DNA from: Bacteroides sp.
GTDB lineage: Bacteria > Bacteroidota > Bacteroidia > Bacteroidales > Bacteroidaceae
Length of the DNA stretch: 64,000 nt
NCBI RefSeq assembly: GCF_030151085.1
Contig: NZ_JASLER010000092.1
Coordinates: forward strand, 1 to 64,000
Direction of reading: 5' to 3'
Shown here: positions 1 through 8,188 of the stretch, piece by piece
How the letters are laid out: each line of letters starts with the position of its first letter
Numbering within the stretch: the first letter of the stretch is position 1
The notes under the pieces: generated by a model
What the model was told of the DNA's origin: nothing
Database searches by the model: none
Seen by the model: only the letters and a program-made list of their open reading frames with translations
Made by a program: the position numbers and the translations under genes

Positions 1-100
1 TGTGACTTTTGCCCTTTCAGGGCGCAACGTTAGCAACCTATTATTGTACCCAGGGCGATGCCCTGGGCTGTAAGATAAAAGCCTTTCAGGCTTAGGCTGC
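1..100. repeat. Three consecutive small hairpins at the window edge
   Basis: Three short perfect stem-loops follow one another: GCCCT-TTC-AGGGC at 11-23, CCCAGGGC-GAT-GCCCTGGG at 49-67, and AAGCCT-TTC-AGGCTT at 79-93. The first and third share the loop TTC. No open frame of note crosses them. They look like a dispersed intergenic palindromic element that may continue to the left of the window. A role as terminator of an unseen gene to the left is possible, but no clear T-tract follows. Confidence 0.6.
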
Positions 101-176
101 GCTAGACTTTCATTTACTTCAAATTAATTCAAAACCCGCCAATAATGAATTAATTTTGGTATGGTTACCCTAATTT

Positions 177-210
177 TTTGCCGCGATGTGGATATTTATT
201 TATAGCTTTG
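177..210 (+). promoter_or_regulatory. Bacteroides-type promoter for the ferritin-VIT gene
   Basis: TTTG at 177-180 and TAGCTTTG at 203-210 match the Bacteroides -33 and -7 elements. The spacing is 22 bp, slightly longer than the usual 19-21. The predicted start of transcription would be about 35 bases before the ATG at 252. Confidence 0.5.
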
Positions 211-251
211 CAGAAACTTATTAAAATAGTTAGCAAAGGCTTATTATAAAT

Positions 252-1124
252 ATGAATGAGAAAGATATCTTGGTAAAGAACATGCTTCGGTTACAGCAAG
301 ATGAACTGACTTCCTGTATAGTCTATCAGAAATTGTCAAAGCGGGAAAAGAATCCTCATAATAGTCGGATATTATCGGAGATCTCGGCCGAAGAACGGAG
401 TCATTATATAACATTGCGTAGCTATACCGGGCAGGATGTAGCCCCTAATCGTTTCCTTATCATCTTTTATATGATGTTGGTTCATCTGTTGGGTATTACG
501 TTTGTTGTTCGTCAGATGGAGTTGAATGAGAAAGATATCAGCGAAGTCTATAAAAACTTTCCCGATACGCAGTATCTTGCCGAAATGGCTGCCGACGAAG
601 AACGGCATGAACAACAACTTATCGGGATGATTAACGAAGAAAGGTTGGAGTATATGGGCTCGGTGGTGCTGGGGTTGAATGATGCTCTTGTAGAGTTTAC
701 GGGTGCTCTTGCCGGTTTTACTTTGGCATTGAACGATTCGAAACTGATTGCATTAACGGGAAGTATTACCGGTATTGCGGCAGCTCTTTCTATGGCTTCT
801 TCCGAATATCTTTCTACTAAATCGGATAAAGATCCGGGTAAGCATCCGGTAAAAGCTGCCATTTATACAGGTATTGCATACGTTATTACGGTAGTGGCAT
901 TAGTTGCACCCTTTGTATTAATATCCAGTCCTGTGATAGGGCTGTGTGTTATGTTGATGATGGCATTGCTTATCATTGCTTTCTTTAACTATTATTATTC
1001 TGTTGCTCGTAACGAAAGTTTCAAGCGTCGGTTTACAGAAATGGCGGCACTTAGCTTCTCGGTCGCTGCTATCAGTTTCCTGATAGGTTATCTGCTGAAG
1101 ACGTTTACGGGAATAGAGGCGTGA
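252..1124 (+). CDS. Ferritin-like/VIT1-CCC1 fusion, membrane iron or manganese transporter
   Basis: The protein has 290 residues in two parts. Residues 1-135 form a ferritin-like four-helix region with the metal-ligand patterns E18, EERSH (47-51) and EERH (116-119). Residues 136-290 are a VIT1/CCC1 transporter with about five membrane segments and the family signature around GLNDALVEF (141-149) and E185. Proteins of this build (MbfA-like) bind iron through the ferritin part and move it across the inner membrane. It is transcribed alone and lies directly upstream of the nitrite reductase operon, itself rich in haem iron, but no shared transcript is evident. Substrate and direction of transport are inferred from the family. 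The ATG at 252 is the only good start. Confidence 0.85.
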   Translation: MNEKDILVKNMLRLQQDELTSCIVYQKLSKREKNPHNSRILSEISAEERSHYITLRSYTGQDVAPNRFLIIFYMMLVHLLGITFVVRQMELNEKDISEVYKNFPDTQYLAEMAADEERHEQQLIGMINEERLEYMGSVVLGLNDALVEFTGALAGFTLALNDSKLIALTGSITGIAAALSMASSEYLSTKSDKDPGKHPVKAAIYTGIAYVITVVALVAPFVLISSPVIGLCVMLMMALLIIAFFNYYYSVARNESFKRRFTEMAALSFSVAAISFLIGYLLKTFTGIEA

Positions 1125-1148
1125 AATTTGTGAAAATAAATAGCAAAT

Positions 1149-1164
1149 AGTAATCAATATTACA
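1149..1164. promoter_or_regulatory. Putative Crp/Fnr-type operator upstream of nrfH
   Basis: A 16-bp dyad, aGTAAT-CAAT-ATTACa, is centred at 1156.5. This is 29.5 bp before the first base of the nrfH -7 box (1186). The hcp promoter has a comparable dyad at the identical distance. If transcription starts about 7 bp after the -7 box, the dyad is centred near -42, the class II activator position of Crp/Fnr proteins. The identity of the binding protein is inferred. Confidence 0.5.
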
Positions 1165-1185
1165 CTTTTTTTAATGATAGCTGCT

Positions 1186-1193
1186 TATTTTTG
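1186..1193 (+). promoter_or_regulatory. -7 box of the nrfHA operon
   Basis: TATTTTTG matches the Bacteroides -7 consensus TAnnTTTG exactly. No TTTG lies at -33 (only a T-run), which suits an activator-dependent promoter. The box overlaps a TTG codon at 1191 that could otherwise be read as the nrfH start, so translation must begin further down, at the ATG at 1212. Confidence 0.6.
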
Positions 1194-1211
1194 TGGAAAA
1201 TATTAATTCCT

Positions 1212-1802
1212 ATGGCGAAGCTATCTATCATAAGTAAACTGTTTCCATCTTATAAATGGAAAGTGACGGCACTTGTTATATGCGGTGTGCTCGTTGGTGG
1301 AGGAGGCTTATTCTTATATCTTCTCCGGGCGCACACTTATTTAGGTGATGACCCTTCGGCATGTGTCAACTGCCACATAATGGCTCCTTATTATGCAACG
1401 TGGTTTCATAGTTCCCACAGTAGGGACGCCACTTGTAACGACTGCCACGTCCCTCATGAGAATGCGGTAAAGAAATGGACATTCAAAGGAATGGACGGTA
1501 TGAAGCACGTAGCAGCTTTCCTCACAAAGAGCGAACCGCAAGTTATTCAGGCGCAAGCCGCAAGTTCAGAAGTTATTATGAACAACTGCATCCGTTGTCA
1601 TACACAGCTCACTGCCGAGTTTGTGGATGCCGGAAAAATCGACTATATGATGACTCTTGTGGGCGACGGCAAAGCTTGTTGGGATTGCCATCGGGATGTG
1701 CCGCATGGCGGAAAGAACAGTCTTTCGGCCACACCCGCCGCATTGGTGCCTTATCCTGAGTCCCCCGTACCGGTATGGTTACAGAAAATAATAAAGAAAT
1801 AG
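1212..1802 (+). CDS. nrfH: NrfH, tetrahaem quinol dehydrogenase subunit of nitrite reductase
   Basis: The 196-residue protein has one N-terminal membrane anchor (about residues 18-38) and four CxxCH haem sites: CVNCH (51-55), CNDCH (75-79), CIRCH (126-130) and CWDCH (156-160). This is the NapC/NirT family architecture. NrfH takes electrons from menaquinol and passes them to the periplasmic NrfA. The start at 1212 is chosen because an upstream in-frame TTG (1191) lies inside the promoter -7 box. The gene is 25 bp upstream of nrfA and clearly forms an operon with it. Confidence 0.95.
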   Translation: MAKLSIISKLFPSYKWKVTALVICGVLVGGGGLFLYLLRAHTYLGDDPSACVNCHIMAPYYATWFHSSHSRDATCNDCHVPHENAVKKWTFKGMDGMKHVAAFLTKSEPQVIQAQAASSEVIMNNCIRCHTQLTAEFVDAGKIDYMMTLVGDGKACWDCHRDVPHGGKNSLSATPAALVPYPESPVPVWLQKIIKK

Positions 1803-1827
1803 TAATAACAATAAATCTTCATATTAT

Positions 1828-3312
1828 ATGGAAAAGAAACTAAAATCATGGCAGGGATGGCTGTTGTTCGGTGGTTCAATGGTCGTCGTATTTGTCCTGG
1901 GCTTATGTGTTTCAGCTTTGACGGAACGGAGAGCCGAATTGGCGAGTGTATTCAACAACCGTAAAACAGTGATTAAAGGAATTGAAGCACGCAACGAAGT
2001 TTTTAAGGACGATTTTCCTCGTGAGTATCAGACGTGGACTGAAACAGCCAAGACCGATTTTCAGAGTGAGTTCAACGGAAATGTAGCAGTCGATGTATTG
2101 GCACAGCGTCCGGAGATGGTTGTACTGTGGGCTGGCTATGCTTTCTCAAAAGATTATTCTACTCCGCGCGGACACATGCATGCTATCGAGGACATCACGG
2201 CAAGTCTTCGTACCGGTGCTCCTGCTACCGATGCCGATGGGCCACAACCCTCTACCTGTTGGACTTGTAAAAGTCCGGATGTTCCCCGTATGATGGAAGC
2301 AGTCGGTGTGGACGCCTTCTATAATAATAAGTGGGGTGCTATGGGTAGTGAGATTGTTAATCCTATCGGTTGTGCCGATTGCCATGAACCGGAAAACATG
2401 AACCTACATATCAGCCGTCCGGCATTGATCGAAGCCTTCCAACGTCAGGGCAAGGACATCACCAAAGCCACTCCGCAGGAAATGCGTTCATTGGTATGTG
2501 CCCAGTGCCATGTGGAATACTATTTCAAAGGCGACGGCAAGTATCTGACTTTCCCGTGGGACAAAGGTTTTACTGTGGAAGATATGGAAGCCTACTACGA
2601 TGAGGCTGACTTTGCAGATTATACCCATAAACTGAGCCGGGCGCGTATCTTGAAGGCACAACATCCCGACTATGAAATCTCCCAAATGGGTATTCATGGA
2701 CAACGTGGAGTCTCTTGTGCCGATTGCCACATGCCTTATAAGAGCGAAGGCGGTGTGAAGTTCAGCGATCACCACATACAAAGCCCGTTGGCGATGATAG
2801 ACCGTACTTGTCAGACTTGCCATCGTGAAAGTGAAGAAACCCTGCGTAACAATGTTTACGAACGTCAACGCAAGGCAAATGAAATCCGCACCCGTCTGGA
2901 ACAAGAATTGGCAAAAGCCCATATCGAAGCGAAGTTTGCTTGGGATAAGGGAGCAACGGAAGATCAAATGAAAGATGTATTGGCACTGATTCGTCAGGCA
3001 CAGTGGCGTTGGGACTTTGGTGTGGCTTCTCATGGTGGTGCTTTCCATGCACCGCAGGAAATTCAGCGCATCTTATCCCATGGTTTGGATAAAGCCATGC
3101 AAGCCCGCCTGGCAGTTACCAAAGTATTAGCAAAACATGGCTATACGGACGATGTACCTATGCCGGACATTTCTACTAAGGAGAAAGCTCAGGAATATAT
3201 CGGCTTGGATATGGATGCCGAAAGAGCTGCAAAAGATAAGTTCTTGAAGACTACAGTACCGGCTTGGTTAGAGAAAGCGAAAGCTAATAACCGTTTGGCA
3301 CAGAAATCGTAA
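1828..3312 (+). CDS. nrfA: NrfA, ammonia-forming cytochrome c nitrite reductase
   Basis: The 494-residue protein catalyses six-electron reduction of nitrite to ammonium in the periplasm. It has an N-terminal signal/anchor helix (about 12-30), the diagnostic active-site haem motif CWTCK (144-148) with lysine as haem ligand, and four CxxCH motifs (182-186, 224-228, 297-301, 328-332). The tyrosine after the third haem (CHVEYYF, Y231 or Y232) and H290 in GIHG match known catalytic positions. Length and motif order fit NrfA. It follows nrfH and precedes the two haem-ligation genes, so the cluster supplies both the enzyme and its cofactor attachment. It probably also serves in nitrosative stress. 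Confidence 0.97.
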   Translation: MEKKLKSWQGWLLFGGSMVVVFVLGLCVSALTERRAELASVFNNRKTVIKGIEARNEVFKDDFPREYQTWTETAKTDFQSEFNGNVAVDVLAQRPEMVVLWAGYAFSKDYSTPRGHMHAIEDITASLRTGAPATDADGPQPSTCWTCKSPDVPRMMEAVGVDAFYNNKWGAMGSEIVNPIGCADCHEPENMNLHISRPALIEAFQRQGKDITKATPQEMRSLVCAQCHVEYYFKGDGKYLTFPWDKGFTVEDMEAYYDEADFADYTHKLSRARILKAQHPDYEISQMGIHGQRGVSCADCHMPYKSEGGVKFSDHHIQSPLAMIDRTCQTCHRESEETLRNNVYERQRKANEIRTRLEQELAKAHIEAKFAWDKGATEDQMKDVLALIRQAQWRWDFGVASHGGAFHAPQEIQRILSHGLDKAMQARLAVTKVLAKHGYTDDVPMPDISTKEKAQEYIGLDMDAERAAKDKFLKTTVPAWLEKAKANNRLAQKS

Positions 3313-3340
3313 ATCGTAAATCGTCAAATCGTAAATTATC
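3305..3340 (+). repeat. ATCGTAAAT intergenic repeat before resB
   Basis: Four tandem, slightly degenerate copies of ATCGTAAA start inside the last codons of nrfA and end 3 bases before the resB ATG at 3344. The same repeat lies directly before hisA, hisIE and rlmB. It leaves no room for a conventional ribosome-binding site. Confidence 0.6.
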
Positions 3341-3343
3341 AAG

Positions 3344-4627
3344 ATGTTGTGGAAGAAACCGTGGGGGTATAAAGAAGGGTTCGCCTGTGGCGCAGGGCTG
3401 TTTATTACAGGACTGTTGTTGCAGTGGACTATTGGCGGCATTAGTTGGGATTTGTTTGCGTGGCCGGTAAACATTCTAGTTTTAGTGATCTATCTGCTTC
3501 TTTTATCGGCTATGCACGGATTGCGCAAACGGGTTTATTGCTTTGAATGGCTTAGTCATTATACGTCCGCGGTTTCTTCTCTTATCTGTGTTGCAGTTAT
3601 TACTGTGATTATGGGTTTAGTACGTCAGGTCCCTTCCACCGGGTCTCCGGCAGATATTATCGGCTTTTCAAAGATGCTTTCTTTCTGGCCGTTTATACTG
3701 CTTTATATCTGGTTGGTTTCGGCTTTGGGACTCACTATTCTTCGCGCTACCTTTCCTTTGAAAGTGCGGAAGATATCTTTTATCCTCAATCACGTGGGCT
3801 TGTTCATCGCCCTGCTGACTGCCACTTTAGGCAATGCCGACTTGCAACGTCTGAAAATGATTACCCAAATGGGAAAAACCGAATGGCGCGCCACCGATGA
3901 AAAAGGTAAGTTGACGGAACTTCCTCTTGCCATCGAACTGAAAGGTTTTACCATTGACGAATATCCTCCTAAACTGATGTTGATTGACAATGAAACGGGG
4001 CGTGCACTTCCTGAGGATGTGCCTGAACATCTCTTGCTCGCAGAAGAGGTAAAGACGGGCAAACTGCTGGATTGGCAGCTCTCCATTCTTCAATCCATTC
4101 CGATGGCTGCTTCCATAGCAACAGAGGATACTGTGAAGTTTACCGAATTTCATTCGATGGGAGCTACGTATGCCGTCTATCTGAAAGCTACGAATACGAA
4201 AACAGGTCAGATGAAAGAAGGGTGGGTGAGTTGTGGAAGTTTCATGTTTCCATACAAGGCCTTGCGCTTGAATGAGCAAACCAGCCTTATAATGCCCGAT
4301 CGCGAACCTCAACGTTTCGTTTCCGATGTAACAGTTTATACCCAGGAAGGCACTGTAGAAGAAGATACTATTGAAGTAAATCATCCTCTAAAGATTGCCG
4401 GTTGGAATATTTATCAGTTAAGTTATGATGAAACGAAGGGGAAGTGGAGTGATGTCAGTGTCTTTGAATTGGTACGTGACCCTTGGTTGCCGTATGTCTA
4501 TACGGGTATTATCATGATGATGTTGGGAGCTGTTTGTCTGTTTATAACTGCTCAAAAGGGAAAAGATAAAGTATCGGAGGAAAAGGAATTCTCTTCTGAC
4601 GAAAAAGAAAAGGAGGTTACGGTATGA
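3344..4627 (+). CDS. resB: ResB/CcsB-like cytochrome c biogenesis protein
   Basis: The 427-residue membrane protein has four predicted helices in the first 170 residues, a long periplasmic region (about 175-385) and a final helix near 392-412, followed by a charged tail. This is the ResB (CcsB/Ccs1) build. With CcsA it forms the System II machine that brings haem across the membrane and attaches it to CxxCH motifs. It lies between nrfA and ccsA and overlaps ccsA by 4 bases (ATGA), so the two are likely translationally coupled. The weakly conserved ResB sequence makes the name less certain than that of its partner. Confidence 0.82.
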   Translation: MLWKKPWGYKEGFACGAGLFITGLLLQWTIGGISWDLFAWPVNILVLVIYLLLLSAMHGLRKRVYCFEWLSHYTSAVSSLICVAVITVIMGLVRQVPSTGSPADIIGFSKMLSFWPFILLYIWLVSALGLTILRATFPLKVRKISFILNHVGLFIALLTATLGNADLQRLKMITQMGKTEWRATDEKGKLTELPLAIELKGFTIDEYPPKLMLIDNETGRALPEDVPEHLLLAEEVKTGKLLDWQLSILQSIPMAASIATEDTVKFTEFHSMGATYAVYLKATNTKTGQMKEGWVSCGSFMFPYKALRLNEQTSLIMPDREPQRFVSDVTVYTQEGTVEEDTIEVNHPLKIAGWNIYQLSYDETKGKWSDVSVFELVRDPWLPYVYTGIIMMMLGAVCLFITAQKGKDKVSEEKEFSSDEKEKEVTV

Positions 4628-5415
4628 GTTGGGATTACTTTGCTCCGTTTGCTATTGTTGCTCTGCTTTGCTGGGGAGTAGGGGCCTTTGCCGCATGGCG
4701 GGGAAAACGGCAAGGCGTGGTATATGGTTTTACCTTGTTGGGACTGGCTGTATTCTTCAGTTTTATTGTTGCTATGTGGGTGTCTCTGGAACGTCCTCCC
4801 ATGCGGACAATGGGTGAAACCCGTTTGTGGTATTCGTTTTTCCTTCCGTTGGCGGGGATTATTACTTATAGTCGTTGGAAGTATAAATGGATACTTAGTT
4901 TCAGTTTTATATTATCATTAGTGTTTATATGCATTAATCTTTTTAAGCCCGAAATACATAACAAGACGTTGATGCCTGCTTTGCAAAGTCCGTGGTTTAC
5001 GCCACATGTCATTGTGTATATGTTTGCATACGCCATGCTTGGTGCGGCTGCCGTGATGGCGGTCTATCTGCTTTTCTTCAAAAAGAAAGGCATCGAACCC
5101 CGTGAGATGGATTTATGCGACAATCTGGCTTGTGTGGGACTGGCATTCATGACTTTGGGTATGCTATCCGGTGCTGTGTGGGCAAAATCGGCATGGGGAC
5201 ATTATTGGGCTTGGGACCCCAAGGAAACTTGGGCTGCGGCTACCTGGTTCTCCTATTTAGGATATGTTCATTTCCGTTTGGGACGACCTACTGTGTATCG
5301 GAAAGCATTAGTCGGATTACTTATATCTTTCTTATTATTACAAATGTGCTGGTATGGCATCAACTATCTGCCTTCGGCACAAGGAGTGAGTGTACATACG
5401 TATAACTTAAATTAA
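4624..5415 (+). CDS. ccsA: CcsA/ResC haem-handling cytochrome c assembly protein
   Basis: The 263-residue multi-span protein carries the tryptophan-rich WWD-type motif WAWDPKETWA (195-204) and histidines at 128 and 193 that typically bind haem in this family. It works with ResB in System II cytochrome c maturation. Its product would serve NrfH and NrfA, including perhaps the unusual CxxCK site, which in some bacteria needs dedicated lyase genes. Start codon overlap with resB and an 8-bp gap to the porin gene show a single operon. Confidence 0.93.
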   Translation: MSWDYFAPFAIVALLCWGVGAFAAWRGKRQGVVYGFTLLGLAVFFSFIVAMWVSLERPPMRTMGETRLWYSFFLPLAGIITYSRWKYKWILSFSFILSLVFICINLFKPEIHNKTLMPALQSPWFTPHVIVYMFAYAMLGAAAVMAVYLLFFKKKGIEPREMDLCDNLACVGLAFMTLGMLSGAVWAKSAWGHYWAWDPKETWAAATWFSYLGYVHFRLGRPTVYRKALVGLLISFLLLQMCWYGINYLPSAQGVSVHTYNLN

Positions 5416-5422
5416 AATACTT

Positions 5423-6694
5423 ATGAAAATAGTTTATTTGGCATTAGGTTTACTACTGTTGCCCGGTATGTCGTGGGCACAACAATCAGAGAAAGAGAAT
5501 GAATTCACCATGTCTATGCAAATCAGACCTCGTGCTGAGTATCGTAATGGCGCACTGTTTCCACGCAATGAGGGAGATGAGGCAGCGTCATTCATCAATA
5601 ATCGCGCCCGTCTGTCTATGGAATACAAACGCTCGGACCTCAGCATGAAAATTTCTGCCCAGCACGTCGGAGTTTGGGGACAAGATCCGCAAATTGATAC
5701 GAACGGTCGTTTTATCATGAACGAAGCTTGGGCGAAACTCAACTTCGGTACCGGTTTCTTTGCACAGTTGGGACGCCAAACATTGTCATACGATGATGAA
5801 CGTATTTTGGGAGGGCTAGATTGGAATGTGGCAGGTCGCTATCACGATGCTTTGAAGTTGGGGTATGCCAATGAAGCCAATCAGTTGCATTTAATCCTGG
5901 CATTTAATCAGAATACGGAAAAGAAAAAAGGAGGTACTTATTATTACGATGGTGCACAGCCTTACAAGAATATGCAGACTCTTTGGTATCACTATACCGC
6001 CGATGAACTTCCGCTGAATGCTTCTCTGCTCTTCCTGAACCTGGGGTTGGAAACCGGGGATGCTGCAACGGAGACATCTCATACCCGCTATTTGCAAACT
6101 TTCGGAACTTATATTACCTACAAGCCTCAGTCATGGGATATGCAAGGTGCATTCTATTACCAGACCGGAAAGAATAAGTCCGCACAGAGCGTATCTGCTT
6201 TTATGGCAAGTGTGAAGGCTGCATACGCATTAGATAAACAATGGAGCGTAAGTCTGGGATACGACTATTTGAGTGGAAATAATGGAAAAGGAGATAAGTT
6301 CAAAGCCTTCGATCCTCTGTATGGAACACATCATAAATTCTATGGCGCAATGGACTATTTTTATGCTTCTGCCTGGCAGGGTGTGGCTCCGGGATTGCAA
6401 GATGCACAGTTGGGAGTGAACTTCAAGACTTCCCAAAAGGTGAGCATGCAGTTGAACTACCACTACTTTGCTACTGCTGCCAAGCTGGATGATGTTAAGA
6501 AGGGCTTAGGCTCGGAAGTCGATTATCAACTCGACTGGAATGTGATGAAAGACGTAAAACTCTCTGCCGGCTATTCTTTCATGCTGGGCACAAAGTCAAT
6601 GGATATTGTGAAAGGCGGCGATCATAAACGTTGGCAGGATTGGGGTTGGGTATCTCTGAATATCAACCCGAGAATCTTGTTTGTGAAATGGTAG
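5423..6694 (+). CDS. Alginate-export-type outer membrane porin
   Basis: The 423-residue protein has a cleavable signal peptide (about residues 1-19, ending SWA-QQ) and then regularly alternating amphipathic strands. It closes with a C-terminal phenylalanine/valine/tryptophan-rich strand (ILFVKW), all typical of an outer membrane beta-barrel. The pattern fits the alginate_exp porin family rather than a TonB receptor. As last gene of the nrf operon it probably admits nitrite or another small anion to the periplasmic NrfA; this role is inferred from context only. It ends one base before the converging Crp/Fnr gene, with no room for a conventional terminator between them. Confidence 0.8.
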   Translation: MKIVYLALGLLLLPGMSWAQQSEKENEFTMSMQIRPRAEYRNGALFPRNEGDEAASFINNRARLSMEYKRSDLSMKISAQHVGVWGQDPQIDTNGRFIMNEAWAKLNFGTGFFAQLGRQTLSYDDERILGGLDWNVAGRYHDALKLGYANEANQLHLILAFNQNTEKKKGGTYYYDGAQPYKNMQTLWYHYTADELPLNASLLFLNLGLETGDAATETSHTRYLQTFGTYITYKPQSWDMQGAFYYQTGKNKSAQSVSAFMASVKAAYALDKQWSVSLGYDYLSGNNGKGDKFKAFDPLYGTHHKFYGAMDYFYASAWQGVAPGLQDAQLGVNFKTSQKVSMQLNYHYFATAAKLDDVKKGLGSEVDYQLDWNVMKDVKLSAGYSFMLGTKSMDIVKGGDHKRWQDWGWVSLNINPRILFVKW

Positions 6695-6695
6695 G

Positions 6696-7385
6696 TTAAG
6701 TATATTCTTTCAGCGCAGCTTCGTTCAATACCTCAATTTTCTTTCCCGTCATCGATATGATGCCCTCCTTAATCATCTTATTGATTTCCTTAGAGAGAGC
6801 CGGACGAGTTACATTGAGGTATTCTGCCAGTTCGGACTGAGTGTGGGCGATGGTGATGCTGGTAGAATTCGCAATTCTGTTTTCCAACAAATAGACAACG
6901 AATCTTTCACGCACAGTTTTGCGCGAGAGCGTTTTCAAACGGGATACTGTACAAGCGTTGCAGTTCCCGGTTACACAAAGAAAATTATGCAGCACTTGGG
7001 AATCCTGGCTAATAAGCTTGAAAGTGGATTCCTTGGTAGCTGTGAATAAGGTACAATTTTCAATAGCAGTAAAAGTTGCCGGTAACGTAGTATTGGAACC
7101 GAAAAGATGGGGAGTGGCAAAAGCACGAGGGGCAATAATGTATTCAACCATTACTTTATTGCCCAATCCGTCTATAATATCTACACGTAGTTTACCTTCC
7201 AGCAGTACATATAGTTTTTTACAAGGAGTATCCTGATAGGCGACAATATCTTTCTTCTCAACATCATAAACTGAATAATCCAGTTTGTCAAGCAATGAAT
7301 GCTTGATGTTTTGCGGCAGATCCCGGAATAGGGGGATGCGAAACAGCAATTGTTCGTATGTTTCATTCAGTGAAATCTTCTCCAT
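6696..7385 (-). CDS. Crp/Fnr-family transcriptional regulator (229 aa)
   Basis: Residues about 20-130 form a cyclic-nucleotide-binding-like beta-roll, and about 175-222 a winged helix with recognition helix around VTRPALSKEINK. There is no FNR-type N-terminal cysteine set, but a cysteine group CVTGNCNAC lies in the dimer-helix region. It lies between the nrf operon and hcp, and is followed on the same strand by a second regulator of the same family. It is therefore a candidate regulator of both loci. The ligand (haem, nitric oxide or other) cannot be told from sequence. Confidence 0.88.
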   Translation of the reverse strand: MEKISLNETYEQLLFRIPLFRDLPQNIKHSLLDKLDYSVYDVEKKDIVAYQDTPCKKLYVLLEGKLRVDIIDGLGNKVMVEYIIAPRAFATPHLFGSNTTLPATFTAIENCTLFTATKESTFKLISQDSQVLHNFLCVTGNCNACTVSRLKTLSRKTVRERFVVYLLENRIANSTSITIAHTQSELAEYLNVTRPALSKEINKMIKEGIISMTGKKIEVLNEAALKEYT

Positions 7386-7402
7386 AGCATTTAATTGTCA
7401 GA

Positions 7403-7410
7403 CAAAGATA
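7403..7410 (-). promoter_or_regulatory. -7 box for the 229-aa Crp/Fnr gene
   Basis: On the minus strand TATCTTTG matches the -7 consensus. It lies 17 bases before the start codon at 7385, so the leader would be very short. No TTTG is seen at -33. Confidence 0.45.
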
Positions 7411-7438
7411 GAAATAATATGCCGAACCGTAAAAAGAA

Positions 7439-8077
7439 TCATAAATACTTTCCGGAGTTTGCTTCATCGATTTGTATTTCTTTTCCTTCCATCCGGATGC
7501 AGTTCTCATTTGCTAACTCCGATAGGGCACGTGCCAGCGAAGGACGGGCAACTCCTAGGATTTGCGCTACCTCCTGTTGGTTGAGTATGGATCCGTGCAT
7601 GCGCAGGTAGTTCAGTATGCGTGATTTCAGGCTTTGTAGTGCAAAAGCATTCAGCTTCTTAGAAAGAAACAAGGTTCGGTTGGATACCAATTGCAGGAAG
7701 TTGTGCATCACGATGGGGTGTTGATGCATAAAGTCCAGAAAGACCGTCTTGTTTACTACGAGTATTTCGCATGACTCCTTGGCTTCTATATTAACCGGGA
7801 AGCGGTTTTCCGATGAAAAGATAAATGCAGGTGCAAGCAGTTGAGGGGCTTTTAGTGTTTCTATCGTGAGTTGCTTGCCTTCGGCATTCACCATCTGTGT
7901 GCGTACGCTACCACTGCATAGAATGAATAAGGAACGGTATATTTCACCTTGCATAGCGATGAAGTCAGAGGGCTTATATACCCTGCATGTATGTTCCGGC
8001 GCCAGAATAAGGGGTAGTAATTGTTCTTCCGTGATACCTTGAAAAGGCTGCATTTTTAGTAATACATGAATTTCCAT
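7439..8077 (-). CDS. Crp/Fnr-family transcriptional regulator (212 aa), divergent from hcp
   Basis: The protein has an N-terminal sensor roll (about 15-120), a dimerisation helix and a C-terminal winged helix (about 160-205, with GVARPSLARALSEL as recognition region). It is divergent from hcp, an arrangement typical of HcpR-type regulators, Crp/Fnr proteins that control the hybrid cluster protein in anaerobes. The intergenic dyad at 8105-8120 lies between the two genes. HcpR identity is a reasonable inference but not provable here. The other regulator at 6696-7385 is a rival candidate for the same sites. Confidence 0.88.
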   Translation of the reverse strand: MEIHVLLKMQPFQGITEEQLLPLILAPEHTCRVYKPSDFIAMQGEIYRSLFILCSGSVRTQMVNAEGKQLTIETLKAPQLLAPAFIFSSENRFPVNIEAKESCEILVVNKTVFLDFMHQHPIVMHNFLQLVSNRTLFLSKKLNAFALQSLKSRILNYLRMHGSILNQQEVAQILGVARPSLARALSELANENCIRMEGKEIQIDEANSGKYL

Positions 8078-8104
8078 TCTCTTTTTTACTTTTTTAGGTT
8101 TGGG

Positions 8105-8120
8105 TGTAACATACGTGACA
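8105..8120. promoter_or_regulatory. Putative Crp/Fnr-type operator upstream of hcp
   Basis: The 16-bp dyad TGTAAC-ATAC-GTGACA is centred at 8112.5, exactly 29.5 bp before the first base of the hcp -7 box (8142). The nrfH operator has the same offset. The site also lies downstream of the predicted start point of the divergent regulator, so the protein could activate hcp and repress itself from one site. Confidence 0.6.
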
Positions 8121-8141
8121 GTTTACTTAAAGCGTAACTCC

Positions 8142-8159
8142 CATCTTTGCACAAAGATA
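8142..8159. promoter_or_regulatory. Face-to-face -7 boxes of hcp and the divergent regulator
   Basis: CATCTTTG (8142-8149, plus strand, one mismatch to TAnnTTTG) serves hcp. TATCTTTG on the minus strand (8152-8159) would serve the 212-aa regulator. Only two bases separate the boxes, so the two promoters should exclude each other. Confidence 0.5.
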
Positions 8160-8188
8160 GTGAAATTAACTTTTAAACGGAGTATAAT

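Noticed and set aside
1191..1211. Upstream TTG start for NrfH
   Set aside because: The codon lies inside the TATTTTTG -7 box, so it cannot be in the transcript from that promoter.
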